DNA from: Halocaridina rubra
Taxonomy: Eukaryota; Arthropoda; Malacostraca; Decapoda; Atyidae
Length of the DNA: 64,000 bases
Reading direction: 5' to 3'
Assembly: GCA_037179515.1 (NCBI GenBank)
Contig: JAXCGZ010007712.1
Location: forward strand, 26,001 to 90,000
In this document: in pieces, positions 38,173 to 52,791 of the stretch
Layout: each line of letters begins with the position of its first letter
Position numbering within the stretch: the stretch's first letter is position 1
Notes under the pieces: generated by a model
Seen by the model: only the letters and a program-made list of their open reading frames with translations
What the model was told of the DNA's origin: nothing
Databases searched by the model: none
Position numbers and translations under genes: made by a program

Positions 38173-38344
38173 GAAAACTCCATGCATTAGAGAAATAAGA
38201 AGGAATATGAAAATCTACATGTGAAATAGTTACAATAGTGTTAGCAGTAATTTTCTGTGGCATGCCAAAAACTAAAAGTAAGTAAAGTATGACACAGTTT
38301 TTCAGAAGAGTTCATCACCATGCTGCTTTATTCCAAGAACATAC

Positions 38345-38471
38345 CTGTATTTAAAAGTTGAGACATCTCCATTAGGATCTGGAAGGTCTCCTGTGCATCA
38401 ACTCGAGATCCACCCGATGCCATGGCGTTGTCTCTCATCCCCCACCAACTCGTTTGACCACCTCCACCAAT
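38345..38471 (-). CDS. MZT1: MOZART1 exon 1 (start of coding)
   Basis: Coding starts at ATG 38438 (MRDNAMASGG) or at the in-frame ATG 38423, which has a near-ideal GCCATGG context. Exon sequence upstream of the ATG begins after an acceptor-like pyrimidine tract ending TAAG at 38472, so a separate 5' UTR exon is likely. The exon encodes GGSRVDAQETFQILMEMSQL, then LNT, and ends at donor GTATGT. This matches the first helix of MOZART1 (in vertebrates roughly V-R-E-T-x-x-V-L-L-E-I-S-x-I-L-N-T-G). MOZART1 is a tiny subunit of the gamma-tubulin ring complex that helps recruit and activate microtubule nucleation at spindle poles and centrosomes. Confidence 0.9.
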
Positions 38472-38849
38472 CTTATGTAAGAAAGAAAATGTTTAGTTAT
38501 ATATTTTGATTTCTTATACTAATACTCATAAATAATGATATCGCCCATTTTTTTGCTGTAAAATCTTTTTATATACCAGAATACAAAAATTAAACAATTT
38601 TTGTGACGAAAAAAGCATAAAGAATATCTTAAGAGAAATTCCTTAAAAAGGCATGAAAAATATTGTTCCGCATGCAAATAAAATCTTCAGTCAACAAATT
38701 GAGAGAAAATAAATACAGTATTGTGATTCAGGAGTGTTGACAGAGTACTGTATCTATTATTGTATATTATTATAATCATTACTATTACTTCCCGAAAGCT
38801 AAGCTATACTAGAGGAAATAATATTGCTGGGTATAAATGGAAGCTTGTT

Positions 38850-39530
38850 CACAAAAGAAACGCTTGAATCCATGGAAGAGTTCAGCTTAAAATGAACACA
38901 GGAATGAAACCACTACCACATTTTACAAATAATATATACAATCAGTGATGGAATATGCTGGCCCTGCTTGGTCTTCTAACACTAAAAAACACAACACCCT
39001 ACAGACTATACTAAACAAAGCCTAGTTATAATCATAAGGTCCACAACTAACTACACCTACAGGCTACCTACACTACGAAACCACATCCCTCAAAGACCAC
39101 CTTGACATGAAAGGCAAAAAATACTTGCTGCAACCTCCGCAATCCAGCTTCACCCTCAATACTACACTGTAGAACACCCACACAAACAGGGAAACTCTAA
39201 AACAACACATAACTCATGATATCACACACAAATAGTGCCATCTCTAGCATACACAACACAGCTGCAGGAACAGCTTCCTCCTGCCCATTCTGCAAAGTGA
39301 GCACCACTCAGCCCTTCTGAGCTATGAGAAGGGGCTGGATGACTCCATCGGTGATGCCTGTCCAGGAAGTAACATGTCATCTCATACAATCAAACACATT
39401 ATGAAAAACTCCACCACACAGCCAGATACGCAAGCAACACACCATACATTCCCTGCAAACTCTGTGGAAGAGCCAGGGGAAATTGCACCATGCAGTTTCG
39501 GAAAAGACAACAACAGCACAGGATGTAAGA
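38850..39530 (+). mobile_element. LINE RT C-terminal fragment (Jockey/I-like), degraded
   Basis: Frame reads MEYAGPAWSSNTKKHNTLQT, then ILNKA, LTTPTGYLHYETTSLKDHLD and MKGKKYLLQPPQSSFTLNTT. This matches the post-RT region of Jockey/I-group LINEs, where YA-P-W is followed by a KLQ-x-x-QNKALR-like motif. Further down, CPFCKVSTTQPF-like codons suggest the terminal Cys-rich region. Multiple stops. Confidence 0.65.
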
Positions 39531-42222
39531 CATCTTAAAAGACATTGGTTAGAAGACAAGATATACAGCATCCTAGAAATGCGACCTTTTACTATACAGT
39601 ATTAATAATCTTATCTTTCAGAAAAAAACAGTAATAACTTAGGTCAAGTAATCATTCCCCAAGCCAATGGTATAAAAAAAAAATAAAAAAAAGGATTGAT
39701 CTATTACACACAACAGTAAGTCGAGGTCTAGACTACTCATTCAAAACATACAAAAAAGACACATAAGCAGGCCAAGTCAAGAGACATCTAATTGTTAACT
39801 TGAAAAGTAAAGAATTCCTCTAAACAGCCAGTAAAATAGAAAGGCTTAGACAGAAGACTAAAATACTCGAGAAAAAACATGTAACCAAAAGCAAGAATAC
39901 ACATCGAAGTATGTCCACAAACAATCTATGTATGTCACAACAGGATGATGACTCAAATTTAGTATAGACAATGGTAAACATACATATATAAAATAAAAAC
40001 ATATCAATGAAACACAAACTGACAGTTGAACAGATATAAATAGGTAGAAATATATGTATTACATTGAGTTAGGACAACTGGCAGCAAAACTGGCCAATGA
40101 AGTGACTGCTCATGGGCAGTATGACTGAAAACTGAGGTGACTGCCAGCGGCAGTTTGCAATTACAATATCAGCTGTCAAAGGGAAATAACATACAGAAAG
40201 TGCAGCAATTATTAATACATCATGTTTGCTACGGTTTGTTTCCTTGGCTAAGGCTACAAAGATTTTTGTGAATGTAGCTGTAAAATGAGATAAGTAAGTG
40301 ACTGCCAAAGTCAGCTTGAATAGCTGATGAAGTAGATTTCAAAGAACATATGAACACATAAAAATACAAAGTAACCAATAGTCTATTTCTTGGTTACATA
40401 CATATTTACTTGCAGACATATTTGAGTAATTATCTAGAAAAGGCATCATAAATTCGTCATATCAGTACTGAGTTATGGCAGTTCTTATGGCTCAGATATT
40501 GTGTAGGCAAACATACATTTTTACAATTCTAGAAAAAGTTTAAAGGATGGACACTGTTAAGCAGAAACAGTTGCTGAAGGAGCTATGCGTTGCTGGATTG
40601 TCATGTGAAGATATTTCATGCTCAAATCAGGAACTCAGAGTAGCTATACTCCACTTCAAATTCCCTAATGTTCCCTAGCTTCAACCTGTCTGTGTCCATC
40701 CCTATTTGAATGGGGAATGATAGTGAGAAAGTTCAGCAAACAACGACTGTATTAAGAATATGGAATTCCCTTAATTGGCAATCTACATGACAGATCGCAT
40801 TACTAAACACATCTGATGCAATGAATTATTACAATCTTAGAAAATATATAAGCCTATTAATAAAAAAACATTTTCAATCAATCTTTAGTAGTACTGCCTA
40901 ATTCAGTGAATACTGCTATAGAAGAGAATTATGAATTTAGCAAAGGTAACTATAGTAACCTGTGCAGATAAAATACAATTCTCTATTTAAGTATAGATGT
41001 CATAAATTCATCCTGTAACTAATAATGCTTTTCACACTGAGTAGAATATAATGAAAGGACATTTTAAGCAAAACACCCAGGAAAGAAAATAGATTCGTGT
41101 AATTGCACAATGGAATAGTTAATTATACATCTATCTCAAAATATCAACTTGAAAATATAAAAATTTCAGGAAGAGGTTAAAATCCAAAAACTAGCACTTT
41201 TTTAACAATAATGTGCCCCATATATATAAAACTAAAGGACGGGGACCGGCATAGTGAAGAAGAATTCTAATTGGTTTAATAGCATTGCTTAAATTCAGCC
41301 AATGGACAATATGATAGTGAATAAAATTACAATCATATGTATTCAGTTTCTACTTCTTTGGACATAAGTACCAAACAAAATAGTACTTAGTGACAAAAGA
41401 TTAAAACTACGAGGAAAAATATATAAAATCACATTTTAATCTCCATAAAATAAATTAAACTCTCTATAATAACATGACAATGAAGTGGTGCAACAGCCAA
41501 TAGCAAAATAAGGTGGTGAAAATACATCATCATAAAGTACAACTCTAGCTTACTGAGATTATCTGATTTCTGACAATGGTTACATGCATATTTCAACGTG
41601 GCCCCTACACATCATAAGTATATTTGATGCACTACTGTTATAATACTTGCTATTTAACAATATTTACTACATATGTTATACACGCACGATATATAATTTT
41701 ATAAGTATCAGCTTAGATACGAATATTGTGTAATGATTTCAAATATTTTCTGAAAATAGCCTCATATGTGATATAAAAGCCTGTGTCTCTTAAACACATG
41801 CAATAAAATTACACATCCATTAATCCTCTCGTGCAACATAAGTTTCAGTAAGTTTTCTTTTCCATGCTCATTTTTGAAATCCTGTCTCTGGTCTGCAGTT
41901 TATTTTAGTGCGCCGAGATATATTGATTCTCAGTGTTTTCCTTCCCCAAACCTACATTTATCATATTACACAGTATATCAATGACTTCGTTATTTGTTGT
42001 AGTTTTTCATGAATCAATAAAAAAAGAGAAATAATTATTCATAGGAACGTTTATGGACATGGAATAAAGTGTGCATAAAGAGACATACGGTCTGAGTGAT
42101 GAGTGAGGGAGACGGAAACTGCCTTTGTTTTATGCCTCAGCCTCAAAGCCACGTCACTGGAGAGGGTTGCTAATTAGTTCATTCGGGAGACAGTGAGGAA
42201 ACTTAAGCTCACCCAAAAAATA

Positions 42223-42340
42223 ATGCCATTGGCGTGATTGTAACTATTCAAAAATAATATTTTTGTTCAAATGGACGCCAATGGCATCACGGTGCACAAT
42301 TAGGCCCTCAAATTTTATAAACGCCATTGACGTCACCGTG
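42223..42340. repeat. Small inverted-repeat cluster
   Basis: ATGCCATTGGCGT (42223-42235) pairs perfectly with ACGCCAATGGCAT (42275-42287). A related ACGCCATTGACGTCACC follows at about 42320. The spacer holds its own AAAAATAATATTTTTG hairpin. Confidence 0.7.
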
Positions 42341-43138
42341 CATGAGAGGGTTAAGAATAAGGTGAAAAAATATTATTCCTTGCTATCATGCTAAAATAAA
42401 GTACAGTACAAAAATATAATGAAATAAACATAGCAACAGAAAAAAACTAAATTACCAAGATTATTTGTGAAAATCTGAAGAATTTAGTTAAAAAAGTACA
42501 ATATGTACTCATGTACTAGCCTAATTTCATAGATGGGTTCTCAGATGATAATATGGGTTCATATATTAGCTGAATACTGTTTTAGAAGTGATTTAATTCA
42601 ATCTTACTATGAGTTCAAAAATGAAAATACAAGAGCCAGATGGCTATATACATTTATGAGCAACAAAAGAGAAAAGAGCTAGTGAACTGTGGCCACTATC
42701 AAGTACTTATTTAAAAAATAATATAATATATTTATCTACAAAATAACTGTCTTCACTCTTCCTTCAAAAACGGTAGAATGGTAAAGTCATACCCTATTCC
42801 AGTTACTAATACAAGCAAGTGCATGTAGGTCTGTATATATCATATGAAAGAGTTATAGACCATAGCGATAAGTATACTGTATAGCCTAAAACAATGCTGC
42901 ATATTAGTAATCAAAGGAAAGCAAACCGACACACTACGGTCAATGCTCATATGATGTACATGAACCCTATATTTTTGGAATATTTTCGGTCACAAGTAAG
43001 CTGTGTGGAGTTTTTACATGAAACAGACTATTACAAAAGATATACTGTGCTATTCACAAATTACAAAAGTTAATCCAAGAGTAAAAGCTTCAATTGCATT
43101 GTAAGGCTATATAAACATAAATGACAGCAATAACAATA

Positions 43139-43170
<32 letters not shown>

Positions 43171-44520
43171 TCTTGGTACAGCAAAGATTTACCAAATTGT
43201 CAATATTAGGCAGCTATATTGCACCATAAATTGCATACCGTACAGGCACATAAAATTATATTAACATAATAAAATAAGGATACACCAAGGTTTATACACA
43301 TAGCCTAGGTGAAAAAAATTACAAAATGACAGAATATCCTGAGACATCTTTGTGAAGACAATTTAAAATATATTCTGAATGCTGCAAGAGGTATATGAGA
43401 CAATTCAGAGAACCATAAATACTGTAACAATCTCTGTATACACAAGGGATATAATTCTTAAGATGGGTGGCAGAGTCAAAGCAATATTTTGACTTTTATA
43501 AAATAAATGTTATTTTTAATATGATGATATGTGTCTCAAACTGCCATAAGATCTAAGTAAATAAAGCAGCTTGGTATATCCTTCAATTTTAAAGCAAAAC
43601 TAGAAAATAAAAAATTAACTAATACTAATTGCTATAAGAAAAATCTTAAAAAATGAACTACAACTAGATGCTACAGACAATATACTGGAGAAACTAAAAT
43701 AACCAAGTAGAAAGTGGGAATAGCTACCAGAACACATTCCATCACCACAACTATCTTACCCCCCAGATCATCAGGCTAGCCTTCGGCGTGAAGAATATAC
43801 AACCAAAAGGCAAGAAAGGCTACAATAAATGCCATGATGATTTGATAGGGACTGTAACCCATGTTTAAAGAAGTTGAAAGAAGGTTTGATCCTTACAAAT
43901 GCAAAAGGTGATGCGATACACTGCTTGATGATCTCTAGTTTTCTGCACTTATACACTGAATCTGAAAATATATGAGAACATTATCAATTACTAGTTCACC
44001 ATTGTCTTAGGTAAGTGTGTATGTCAAAGAGTCCAGAAATTGATTGTAATACAGTACAAGGTTAATTTGGTTAGTTAGGTAGGTCTCTTCATCACCAGTT
44101 AATCATAATTGAAATTTGTCTTCCTTAGTTCAGATACTCTACCAAATTTACAAACTTATCATGGGTACATAAGTAAGCGTTTACCTTTTAGTAAAAGAGT
44201 GGGTAACACTATAAAATTGGAAAACCGCAATGTCAATTATCAGCTCATTAGGGGGTGTGAATGTAAACATTTACCACCTTACAAAATAGCATAATAAATT
44301 TCAAGAAATTTTTCGGTCAAGATTCGGTTTTTCCACTCCTCTTCAAATAGTAATTCTTTGAAACATATGTCTAATACTCACCTTGATCACTCCAGGAAAA
44401 ATGTCACTGAAAAAATCAAGCAAATAAATTTTAGGTTGATTATTAACAATAAGCAAAGTCTGAGAGGGCCATTGTATACCTGAGACACAAGACCGACACT
44501 TTCAATTCTCAAATGAGCAA

Positions 44521-44652
44521 TGCTGCTGCATTAACACCCAAATTTACCCAATTAACGTGCATAAATAATAATCTAACCTGGCATAACCAAACCTAGGTTA
44601 GGTTGCTTAGTTACATACCTTAATAGGATAAATTTGGGTAATTATGCAGCAG
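44521..44652. mobile_element. Small MITE-like inverted repeat
   Basis: The left arm TGCTGCTGCATTAACACCCA then AATTTACCC pairs with the right arm GGATAAATTTGGGTAATTAT then GCAGCAG. Length about 130 bp; the interior has ACCTAGGTTAGGTTG. Target duplication not clear. Confidence 0.65.
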
Positions 44653-44852
44653 CGTGCCTTACTTGAGAACTGGCAATGTTGGTCTCGTTTCTTGGGTATA
44701 CAACATCACCTCTCTGGCTTTGCTTATTTAAAATAAAAAAGTTTAAATGTATCTGCCTGCTTAGTACCAAAGCAACAGTTTTCCGGGAGTGGGTGACTTG
44801 AGCTTTAGACATATATATCAAAGAATTACTATTTAATGATTTATAATTACGA

Positions 44853-44943
44853 GTTATGGGGTCTGCCAAAACAAGTCCTTCGCAAGAAGGCAACCGTCCT
44901 AGCCCTTGGTTGATAAGGGAGTCCGTGACGTAAAACCGGAACA
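44853..44943 (+). mobile_element. SINE-1, 3' half
   Basis: TCTGCCAAAACAAGTCCTTC, GCAAGAAGGCAACCGTCCTA, then GGGAGTCCGTGACGTAAAAC. Confidence 0.85.
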
Positions 44944-45206
44944 ACCGGAGGGGTGCATAATGAGAATAAAAAAAAAAAAATTCTAACTGGGAGTGTGAAC
45001 ATAACATTTATTCAGATCCTTATAGTAATCCAGCATAAAAAGGGGCAAATTCTTACAAGTAGGAGGTGAAAATTAAAAATGTTCAGTATTAATGATGTGT
45101 TATGTATGAATACGACCTCGAATACCGTCGAAAAACGTAAGATAACCTAGCTTAAAAAACTGCAGGTATAATTTTAGAAGAGGGGATTATTCTCTTAAAA
45201 TAATAA

Positions 45207-45650
45207 TGACGCATAGCTCACGCTCATGGATGCCCCCATGTGCAGGCGAGAAGTTCTCACGTGGCTTTCCCTGTTATAGAAACCAAGCCCAAAATTTGGC
45301 GGGGTTTTCCCCCCTTCTTTGAAAGCCTATTGGTGTAGGCATAGTAATTGAGTCAAGCAGCATGCGAGGGAGGCAGAGTACATTTGGGGCCCATACAGAC
45401 AACATTTACGATAAGGGGATGGGGGGGGGTTATTGAGGTTTAGAGGAACTCTGTAGCTTCTAATAAATTAAGTGTTAAGTACCTTGACATATCTATTTTC
45501 ACCTTGCACGATTGAGCCCTGGCCTGGAGTGTAGAAGAATATAATAATATCTACACGACAGTGGTGGCAGCGAAAAGTACAACTCTGACACGACAGTGGA
45601 GAACGACTACAAAATACGACAGTGGTATACCGCAGGCACGACTACTAAAT
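45207..45650 (+). mobile_element. LTR-like sequence with primer-binding site and leader
   Basis: A putative LTR begins TGACGCATAGCTCACGC (45207) and ends TCTACACGACA (45560). After one base comes TGGTGGCAGCGA, complementary to the 3' end of a tRNA-Leu (AAG/UAG type, acceptor ...CGCTGCCA plus CCA). The leader contains repeated ACGACAGTGG. A second copy on the other strand at 57919-58218 shares LTR, PBS and leader and stops at the same place. No gag or pol follows. Confidence 0.65.
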
Positions 45651-45824
45651 CCAAAAATAAAACCGCTTTTTTCTTTATAGTTTTCGTTGTGAAATAAACG
45701 AATCTGAACTCCATTTCTGGCACAAACAACATTGGTAATATTCCCCTAAGGGGGTCTGGGGGGCGCAGTCCCCAGTTAGGGAAAATATAACTCTAAGGAG
45801 GTTCGGGGACGAAGCCCTTGGTTA

Positions 45825-46108
45825 GGCCAAACGCTGATGCATGGAACAAGCTTCCTAGTAGGATAGTAAATGCCAATACCTTAGACACCTTCAAATGTAG
45901 ATTAGATAGACATATGACAGAGGTAGGGTGGGTATGAATAGGTTAGTGCTTATTAGAAAAATCATAAAAAGAAAAACAGAATAAATAAGCAGAGTAGAAT
46001 AGAATAGGTTAGACATGCTGAAAATACAATTCAAAAATGGAGCTGCCTCGTGTGTGCCAGTAGGCATGTTGCAGTGTCCTCTATTCTTATGTTCCCCTAG
46101 GATGGGGT
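45825..46108 (+). mobile_element. CR1-like LINE 3'-end fragment (third subfamily)
   Basis: Frame reads NAWNKLPSRIVNANTLDTFK, then CRLDRHMTEVGWV, the classic C-terminus of CR1/L2 RT. Farther on, KNGAASCVPVGMLQCPLFLC is another known end of such ORFs. Stops between the two. Confidence 0.75.
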
Positions 46109-46878
46109 AGGACGCACCATAAATGTTTATGGCGCCAGAATGGTAAACATTTATCAACAATATACCAATTTCCAGTTTGGCACTTGCACGGTTATTCCAC
46201 TGCCACGTTCGTACCCAGTGCTATACCCCTCTTTTTATATGACAATTTTGGCAATGAATGTCATAACTGGAAAGTGTTTAGTACCAGACCATGTATGCGT
46301 TCAACTCCAGAAATGTTCATAGCACATCCCAAACAACATGAAACCATGCACAAAATTCATTATTCATGCTTTTTTGGAATAAAATATGAATACTTACCTT
46401 TAAATAAAAAAAACCCACAAAATTACACAATTACAAATGATAATTTACCTTAAAACAGGTGATTTTACACAGGTACGCAGTGTCTCCGCACCAAAATTGA
46501 AGTATTCCATTTGTTAGTCTTGATTCTTCTTCTTCTTCGGGTTTATGGTGCAGATGGCGAGACCACTCGGTCCGGCTTCTGGATGAGCTGACTGGGATTC
46601 TTTGAATTGCACATATAGTTTTTTTCTTACCCTGTTTAATTTTCCTCTGTCGTTATATAGTTGTTTTCTATGACAAATATATCTATTAACAATTTGCATT
46701 GACAAATCTCGAGATAGAAATTACTATTGGCCAGCAGTAAGAAAACCAACTCTGAAGTTCGTTTTCTTTAAATTCACATTGTTATTGTCAGGTCTTTTTT
46801 CATTATGTAATGGACCTCTTCTCTTATTCGTCGTAGCATGAAGAAAATTACAGAAAGTAATTTCTGAGACAAGATCTA

Positions 46879-47089
46879 GGTAAAGGTCCACTATAACTCC
46901 GGCGCCTTAATTCTACCCTCCTCTATAAGGTAAAGTTACTTCGCATTGGCATATTTGTACTAACCTAACCTAAACCTAGCCTAATCCAACCTTAGGTTAG
47001 GTTAGTCTAGTACAAATATGCCTGCGAAGTAAATTTACTTTATTAAGAAGGGTAGAATTAAGGCGCCGGAGTTATACGATACCTTTACC
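46879..47089. mobile_element. hAT-like MITE, 211 bp
   Basis: Arms: GGTAAAGGTCCACTATAACT, then CCGGCGCCTTAATTCTACCC at left. The right end, reverse-complemented, reads GGTAAAGGTATCGTATAACT, then the same CCGGCGCC block. Arms are about 95 bp with an AACCTAAACCTAG loop. Flanks are AAGATCTA and AAGATCTG, a 7-of-8 match consistent with an 8 bp duplication as made by hAT transposases. Confidence 0.82.
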
Positions 47090-47545
47090 AAGATCTGTTA
47101 CCAGTATGAGGGAAGCTCTTTCTATACACTTTGAGCAAGGTGTTTTTCTGGTGTGTTTTACCTCTTTCTTTTTTCTGTGACTTGGCAATGTTGAACTCTG
47201 CTCGAGACTCACTGGGCATGGAGCTCAATCTCACTCAAAACCTTCTCCATGGACTTTTCATGTTAGGCTATTTTTTCATCTATCCCTCATGGCTCTGACC
47301 GATTTCCTTTGCAGTTTACTATAATCACTTGCCTTATTTGACCCAGGATTGTTTATTTAACAATATCAAAGTAATAAAATGTAAAGTTATGCAACGAAAT
47401 TTAAGAAATGGTACTGTGAATTTGGCCGAGGAGCCTCCAGTGAGTGGCAGCTGCAGCTATACTCACTCTTTCAAACTCACTGTGGCCAAGTGACTTGCTT
47501 ATTCAAGAACCAAGGCAATAGTCGAGAAACAAAAATGTTTTTTGC

Positions 47546-48344
<799 letters not shown>

Positions 48345-48795
48345 CTAACCCAAGTTCGAAGGTTTCTTAAAATCTTAGAATTATATGTTGAATGTAGTAG
48401 GAAATTAAAAGCATTTGGATATTATCTAAAGCAACTCGAGATGTTACCATTTATTAATAAATGAATATTTGGTCCAATCATACACTCACAATACTGATAC
48501 TTAAAGTACATCACAGCTTGAGTCAATGTTACAAAGTAATTTCACATGTCATGGCTTTACTTTAGGCAAGTTAACATGGCGAGGCTATTATTCACATTTA
48601 CAGTACTTACTTCATATCCCCACTGTTTCTCCAGATGTCAACACTTTCCAGCATCAGATGAGTACACAATCACACTGTGATCGTTGTTTTATTACTGAGT
48701 AATTGCGAACCACTTCTCACCAAATATACCTGCCACTCATGCAATATGAAGAGTCCCACTTTGTAAATCAAAATAGGATTATATACTCGTCGTTT

Positions 48796-48909
<114 letters not shown>

Positions 48910-49910
48910 TGACATACAAAAAAAAATAATAATGATTTAACAATCTCAAAAGTTAAATAAACAAGCAAAAGTTAATTTTTTTACAGTTTAAAAAGGAAAC
49001 TGTATGAGAATTATTTAACAAAGATATACTCTTTAAATGGAGAGTGTATCTAAGTTATATTTTTGGAAAACTTAAGAGATGAAAACAGCTTTATGCTTAG
49101 TTACCAAAATCCTTACTGCTTCAATAAATGCAATATTTCAATACATTAGTAATATACTTTTTCATCTGAGAAAGAATTTAAGCTATTGAGGATGAATTTA
49201 AGAAGTAACTTTAAGCTAATGACAGACCTGGTTAGCTCTTCGCTGCACTTGATACAATTAAACGTATGTCTTTTGACTTCTTATATAAATAATAAATACA
49301 CTTCCTAAAATAAGTACTCTCTCTTTGGCATTCATATATAATCACCGTATCTAAATGTATTAATGCAGATGCATATTTGTAATGCTACTTATATCTTACA
49401 TAGTCACAAGACTTCTCTGCTAATCACTTAGATATATACATAATGCTCATGCCACAACCTACGATAAATATAATAATCTATGCACAGAGGTATGAGATTA
49501 CATTCTGCCATTATTTCCTGAAACTTTTATTTAATCTCTCCTGTGAAGGCAGACACTGATACAATTTATTTCATGTTCTATGTATATGCTACTGAACTAT
49601 AGTACTACAATGCGGCCTTTTCCCTTTAATGATCTCTTCTTATCTCTATGAATGATTGGTCTATCATCAAGTGAAATACATGTTACCATTTTTTTTTTTT
49701 TTGCATAAACCTGTTACATAGCAACAGGAGAATTAAATCACTTGGTAGGGACCAGACACTATGGTAAAATTCAAGCCACATAGCCTGACATCCTATTTTT
49801 TGAGAGAATCCTGTTTAGCATGGAATATCTGTGACTGTACAAAGTTTGAAACAATCCAGGGAGAATGTACTAGTAAAAGAAGGATATGTGTTGCATAAAT
49901 GTATTATTTT
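48910..49910. other. Unassigned AT-rich DNA
   Basis: Nothing recognisable on either strand. Confidence 0.45.
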
Positions 49911-49913
49911 ATA

Positions 49914-50814
<901 letters not shown>

Positions 50815-50829
50815 TATATATAAGTTATT

Positions 50830-52470
50830 CAGTCAGAGTATGAATTAAAAAAATAACATTTGCAATTAAGACAAGTACTTTTTCTCTTACTAGAAATCAA
50901 CAGACAAATAATAAGTCATATTTTGATTAGATAAAATAACACATTACACACCGCCATATTAAGTAATTGATGAGGGAAAATGTTATGATCAAATTATATG
51001 GAGATACTCTGTCAATGACAGATTACATGCCTTCTCTCATAAGAGCTGTTACCAATACAATGTCTTTGATATACAGTATATATCATTATGATATGTCTAG
51101 ATGTTGTATATCTCTCTGGCCAAAGTGTCCTTTATACAAGTGCCTGAAAATATGGACACATCTCAAGAATTTTGAAACGCAAGAACAAAATAAAATGTTC
51201 AGTGATGAACACAACACACTTTAGCACTGGTAACAAAGTAGATCATCTTACCTTTATGAAATATCATAGAGCAAAAATGCTTTTCATATTAACATAAACA
51301 TACATATAAGTAAATAAAATATATCATATTAATGCCTCTGTTCCGATGTGATGCCTCTAATTTGTAAACATATCCAAATAGTGAAGGAATCACTCTGTAA
51401 TATCTTATAATATATCATAGAGCAACAATTCAATTACTACTGCAAATATAGTTAATATTTAATCTTCTCATACTGAAATCCTTGAAGATTATAGTCCATA
51501 AAATGAGAGCATAGACAGTTCAAGTTTTAAAACTTAAATAATTACAATTCAATTTTAAAATACTAAATGAGGTGATACAGAATTTCTGTAAACATAACGT
51601 AAATAAAAAAATGATAAAACTACTCTTTTGGCATAAATAAACATGGTTTATACATGTCTCAAAGAATTAGTTATATGACTACAACTGGTTCACATAATTA
51701 CAATATAGAAATATACTGTACTTCCACGCGGCTGGCTCCTCCCTCTTATACAAAGCATAAGCCTTTTTGCAATTACATTAAAATGTAATTACCAATCATA
51801 TTTCAGTAAAACATATTAGGTTACTTAAAAAGGCAGTTTCTCTTGTCAATCATGTACCATATTCTCAAAAGAGATTTATACATGTTTCATAAATGCATGC
51901 ATTATAATCTAATACGTTAAATGCTATTGATTCTCACTACAATTCACAGACTTTTCTAAGAGTTAATCCTTTGGTTTTACAAGACTACACTGGTTACTTT
52001 GAAGGAAAAAGAAGTATATATAGTCAGAATAAATAAACAGTTTAAGTAATATACTTTTCTGAACAAAAGGAGTCTTTAGCTAGAGTCACTTATGTCTTTC
52101 TGTTTTCTTATGTATCACCTTCGTTTATTTTTATACTTTACTGCACTAGTCACAGTGCATTATATACAGAATAAGATTTACAGTATATAAAATCAATATT
52201 TGTAATAGGGCAGAAGCACCTATAATTTTCTTTATACTATGTATAACTTCTAATTAAGTAATAAACTAAACCTGAATTTTTTTTTTTTGTCCCACGAGAC
52301 ACTATTATCATTTATAACTGCAATTCTCAGTGACAAAGTCTATTTTAATGCCGAGTTCGATTTCAATCCTAAGATCAAATCGCTTACAACAATACCTTAT
52401 GGAGAATACGATCGTTTCCCTTGATACACTATTTTACTTTTCCGTACTTAAATAATTTCCACCTTTTTCA
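50830..52470 (-). other. Region downstream of the NIM1K stop
   Basis: AT-rich, no ORF of note. Probably includes the NIM1K 3' UTR; AATAAA on the minus strand at 52129-52124 is a candidate signal. Confidence 0.4.
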
Positions 52471-52791
52471 TTATACAATATTGCACGCCCTCGACTTGAC
52501 TCCACCAGGAGCTGAGGAAGACGTCAATCCATTCCTTAGTCTTAATCTTGGTCTTCTAGGAGAAAATTCTTTGCAAGGGGAAGGTGGTGACGACGCTGTT
52601 ACCGAGGTAGTTGTGGTAGTTTCAACGGAATTGTTATTGGAGATTTTGCTGGGAGTATTTGGCTGATGAAGCAGTCGGTGTAAGAGGATACGGTAGGTAG
52701 CTATGGCTGGGGAACGGGCACCCATAGGTACCCCATCTTCTAAGGACTCTCGGTTGATACCCCATTTCTCTAGGGCACCAATAGCGTCTTC
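52471..52791 (-). CDS. NIM1K: NIM1-like kinase, terminal exon 'F'
   Basis: Acceptor TTAACAG, 106 codons, then TAA at 52473-52471. It encodes EDAIGALEKWGINRESLEDG, then PAIATYRILLHRLLHQ. These correspond to the UBA-like/C-terminal region of NIM1, where vertebrate proteins have a similar YRIILHR motif (from memory). A Ser/Thr-rich stretch with a run of threonines and a basic PRRPRLRLRN patch follow. The protein ends SRACNIV, a possible CaaX prenylation box. The downstream region has an AATAAA on the minus strand (52129-52124), a candidate polyadenylation signal I cannot confirm. Confidence 0.85.
   Translation of the reverse strand, partial: EDAIGALEKWGINRESLEDGVPMGARSPAIATYRILLHRLLHQPNTPSKISNNNSVETTTTTSVTASSPPSPCKEFSPRRPRLRLRNGLTSSSAPGGVKSRACNIV

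Larger units (their letters stand above)
34184..38344 (-). other. MZT1 intron
   Basis: 4161 bp between donor GTATGT and acceptor CTTGCAG. It holds the ~185 bp repeat (35059), a degenerate SINE-1 (36022), an A run near 36822-36842 and a tRNA-like repeat (37997). Confidence 0.85.
38472..44500. other. Mostly unassigned AT-rich DNA upstream of MZT1 exon 1
   Basis: Contains a LINE fragment (38850-39530), small inverted repeats (42223-42340) and an A run (43147-43170). Otherwise I see no gene. The 5' UTR exon and promoter of MZT1 probably lie in or beyond this stretch. Confidence 0.4.

Noticed and set aside
39377..40308. Several 60-80 codon minus-strand frames
   Set aside because: Cys/Phe-rich composition, no splice context or family resemblance; the first overlaps antisense to a LINE fragment.
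46514..46705. Small minus-strand frame ending in a Lys run
   Set aside because: The AAGAAGAAGAAG tract and GTTTATGGTGCAG look like the end of some repeat, but I could not find a partner copy or inverted end in the window.
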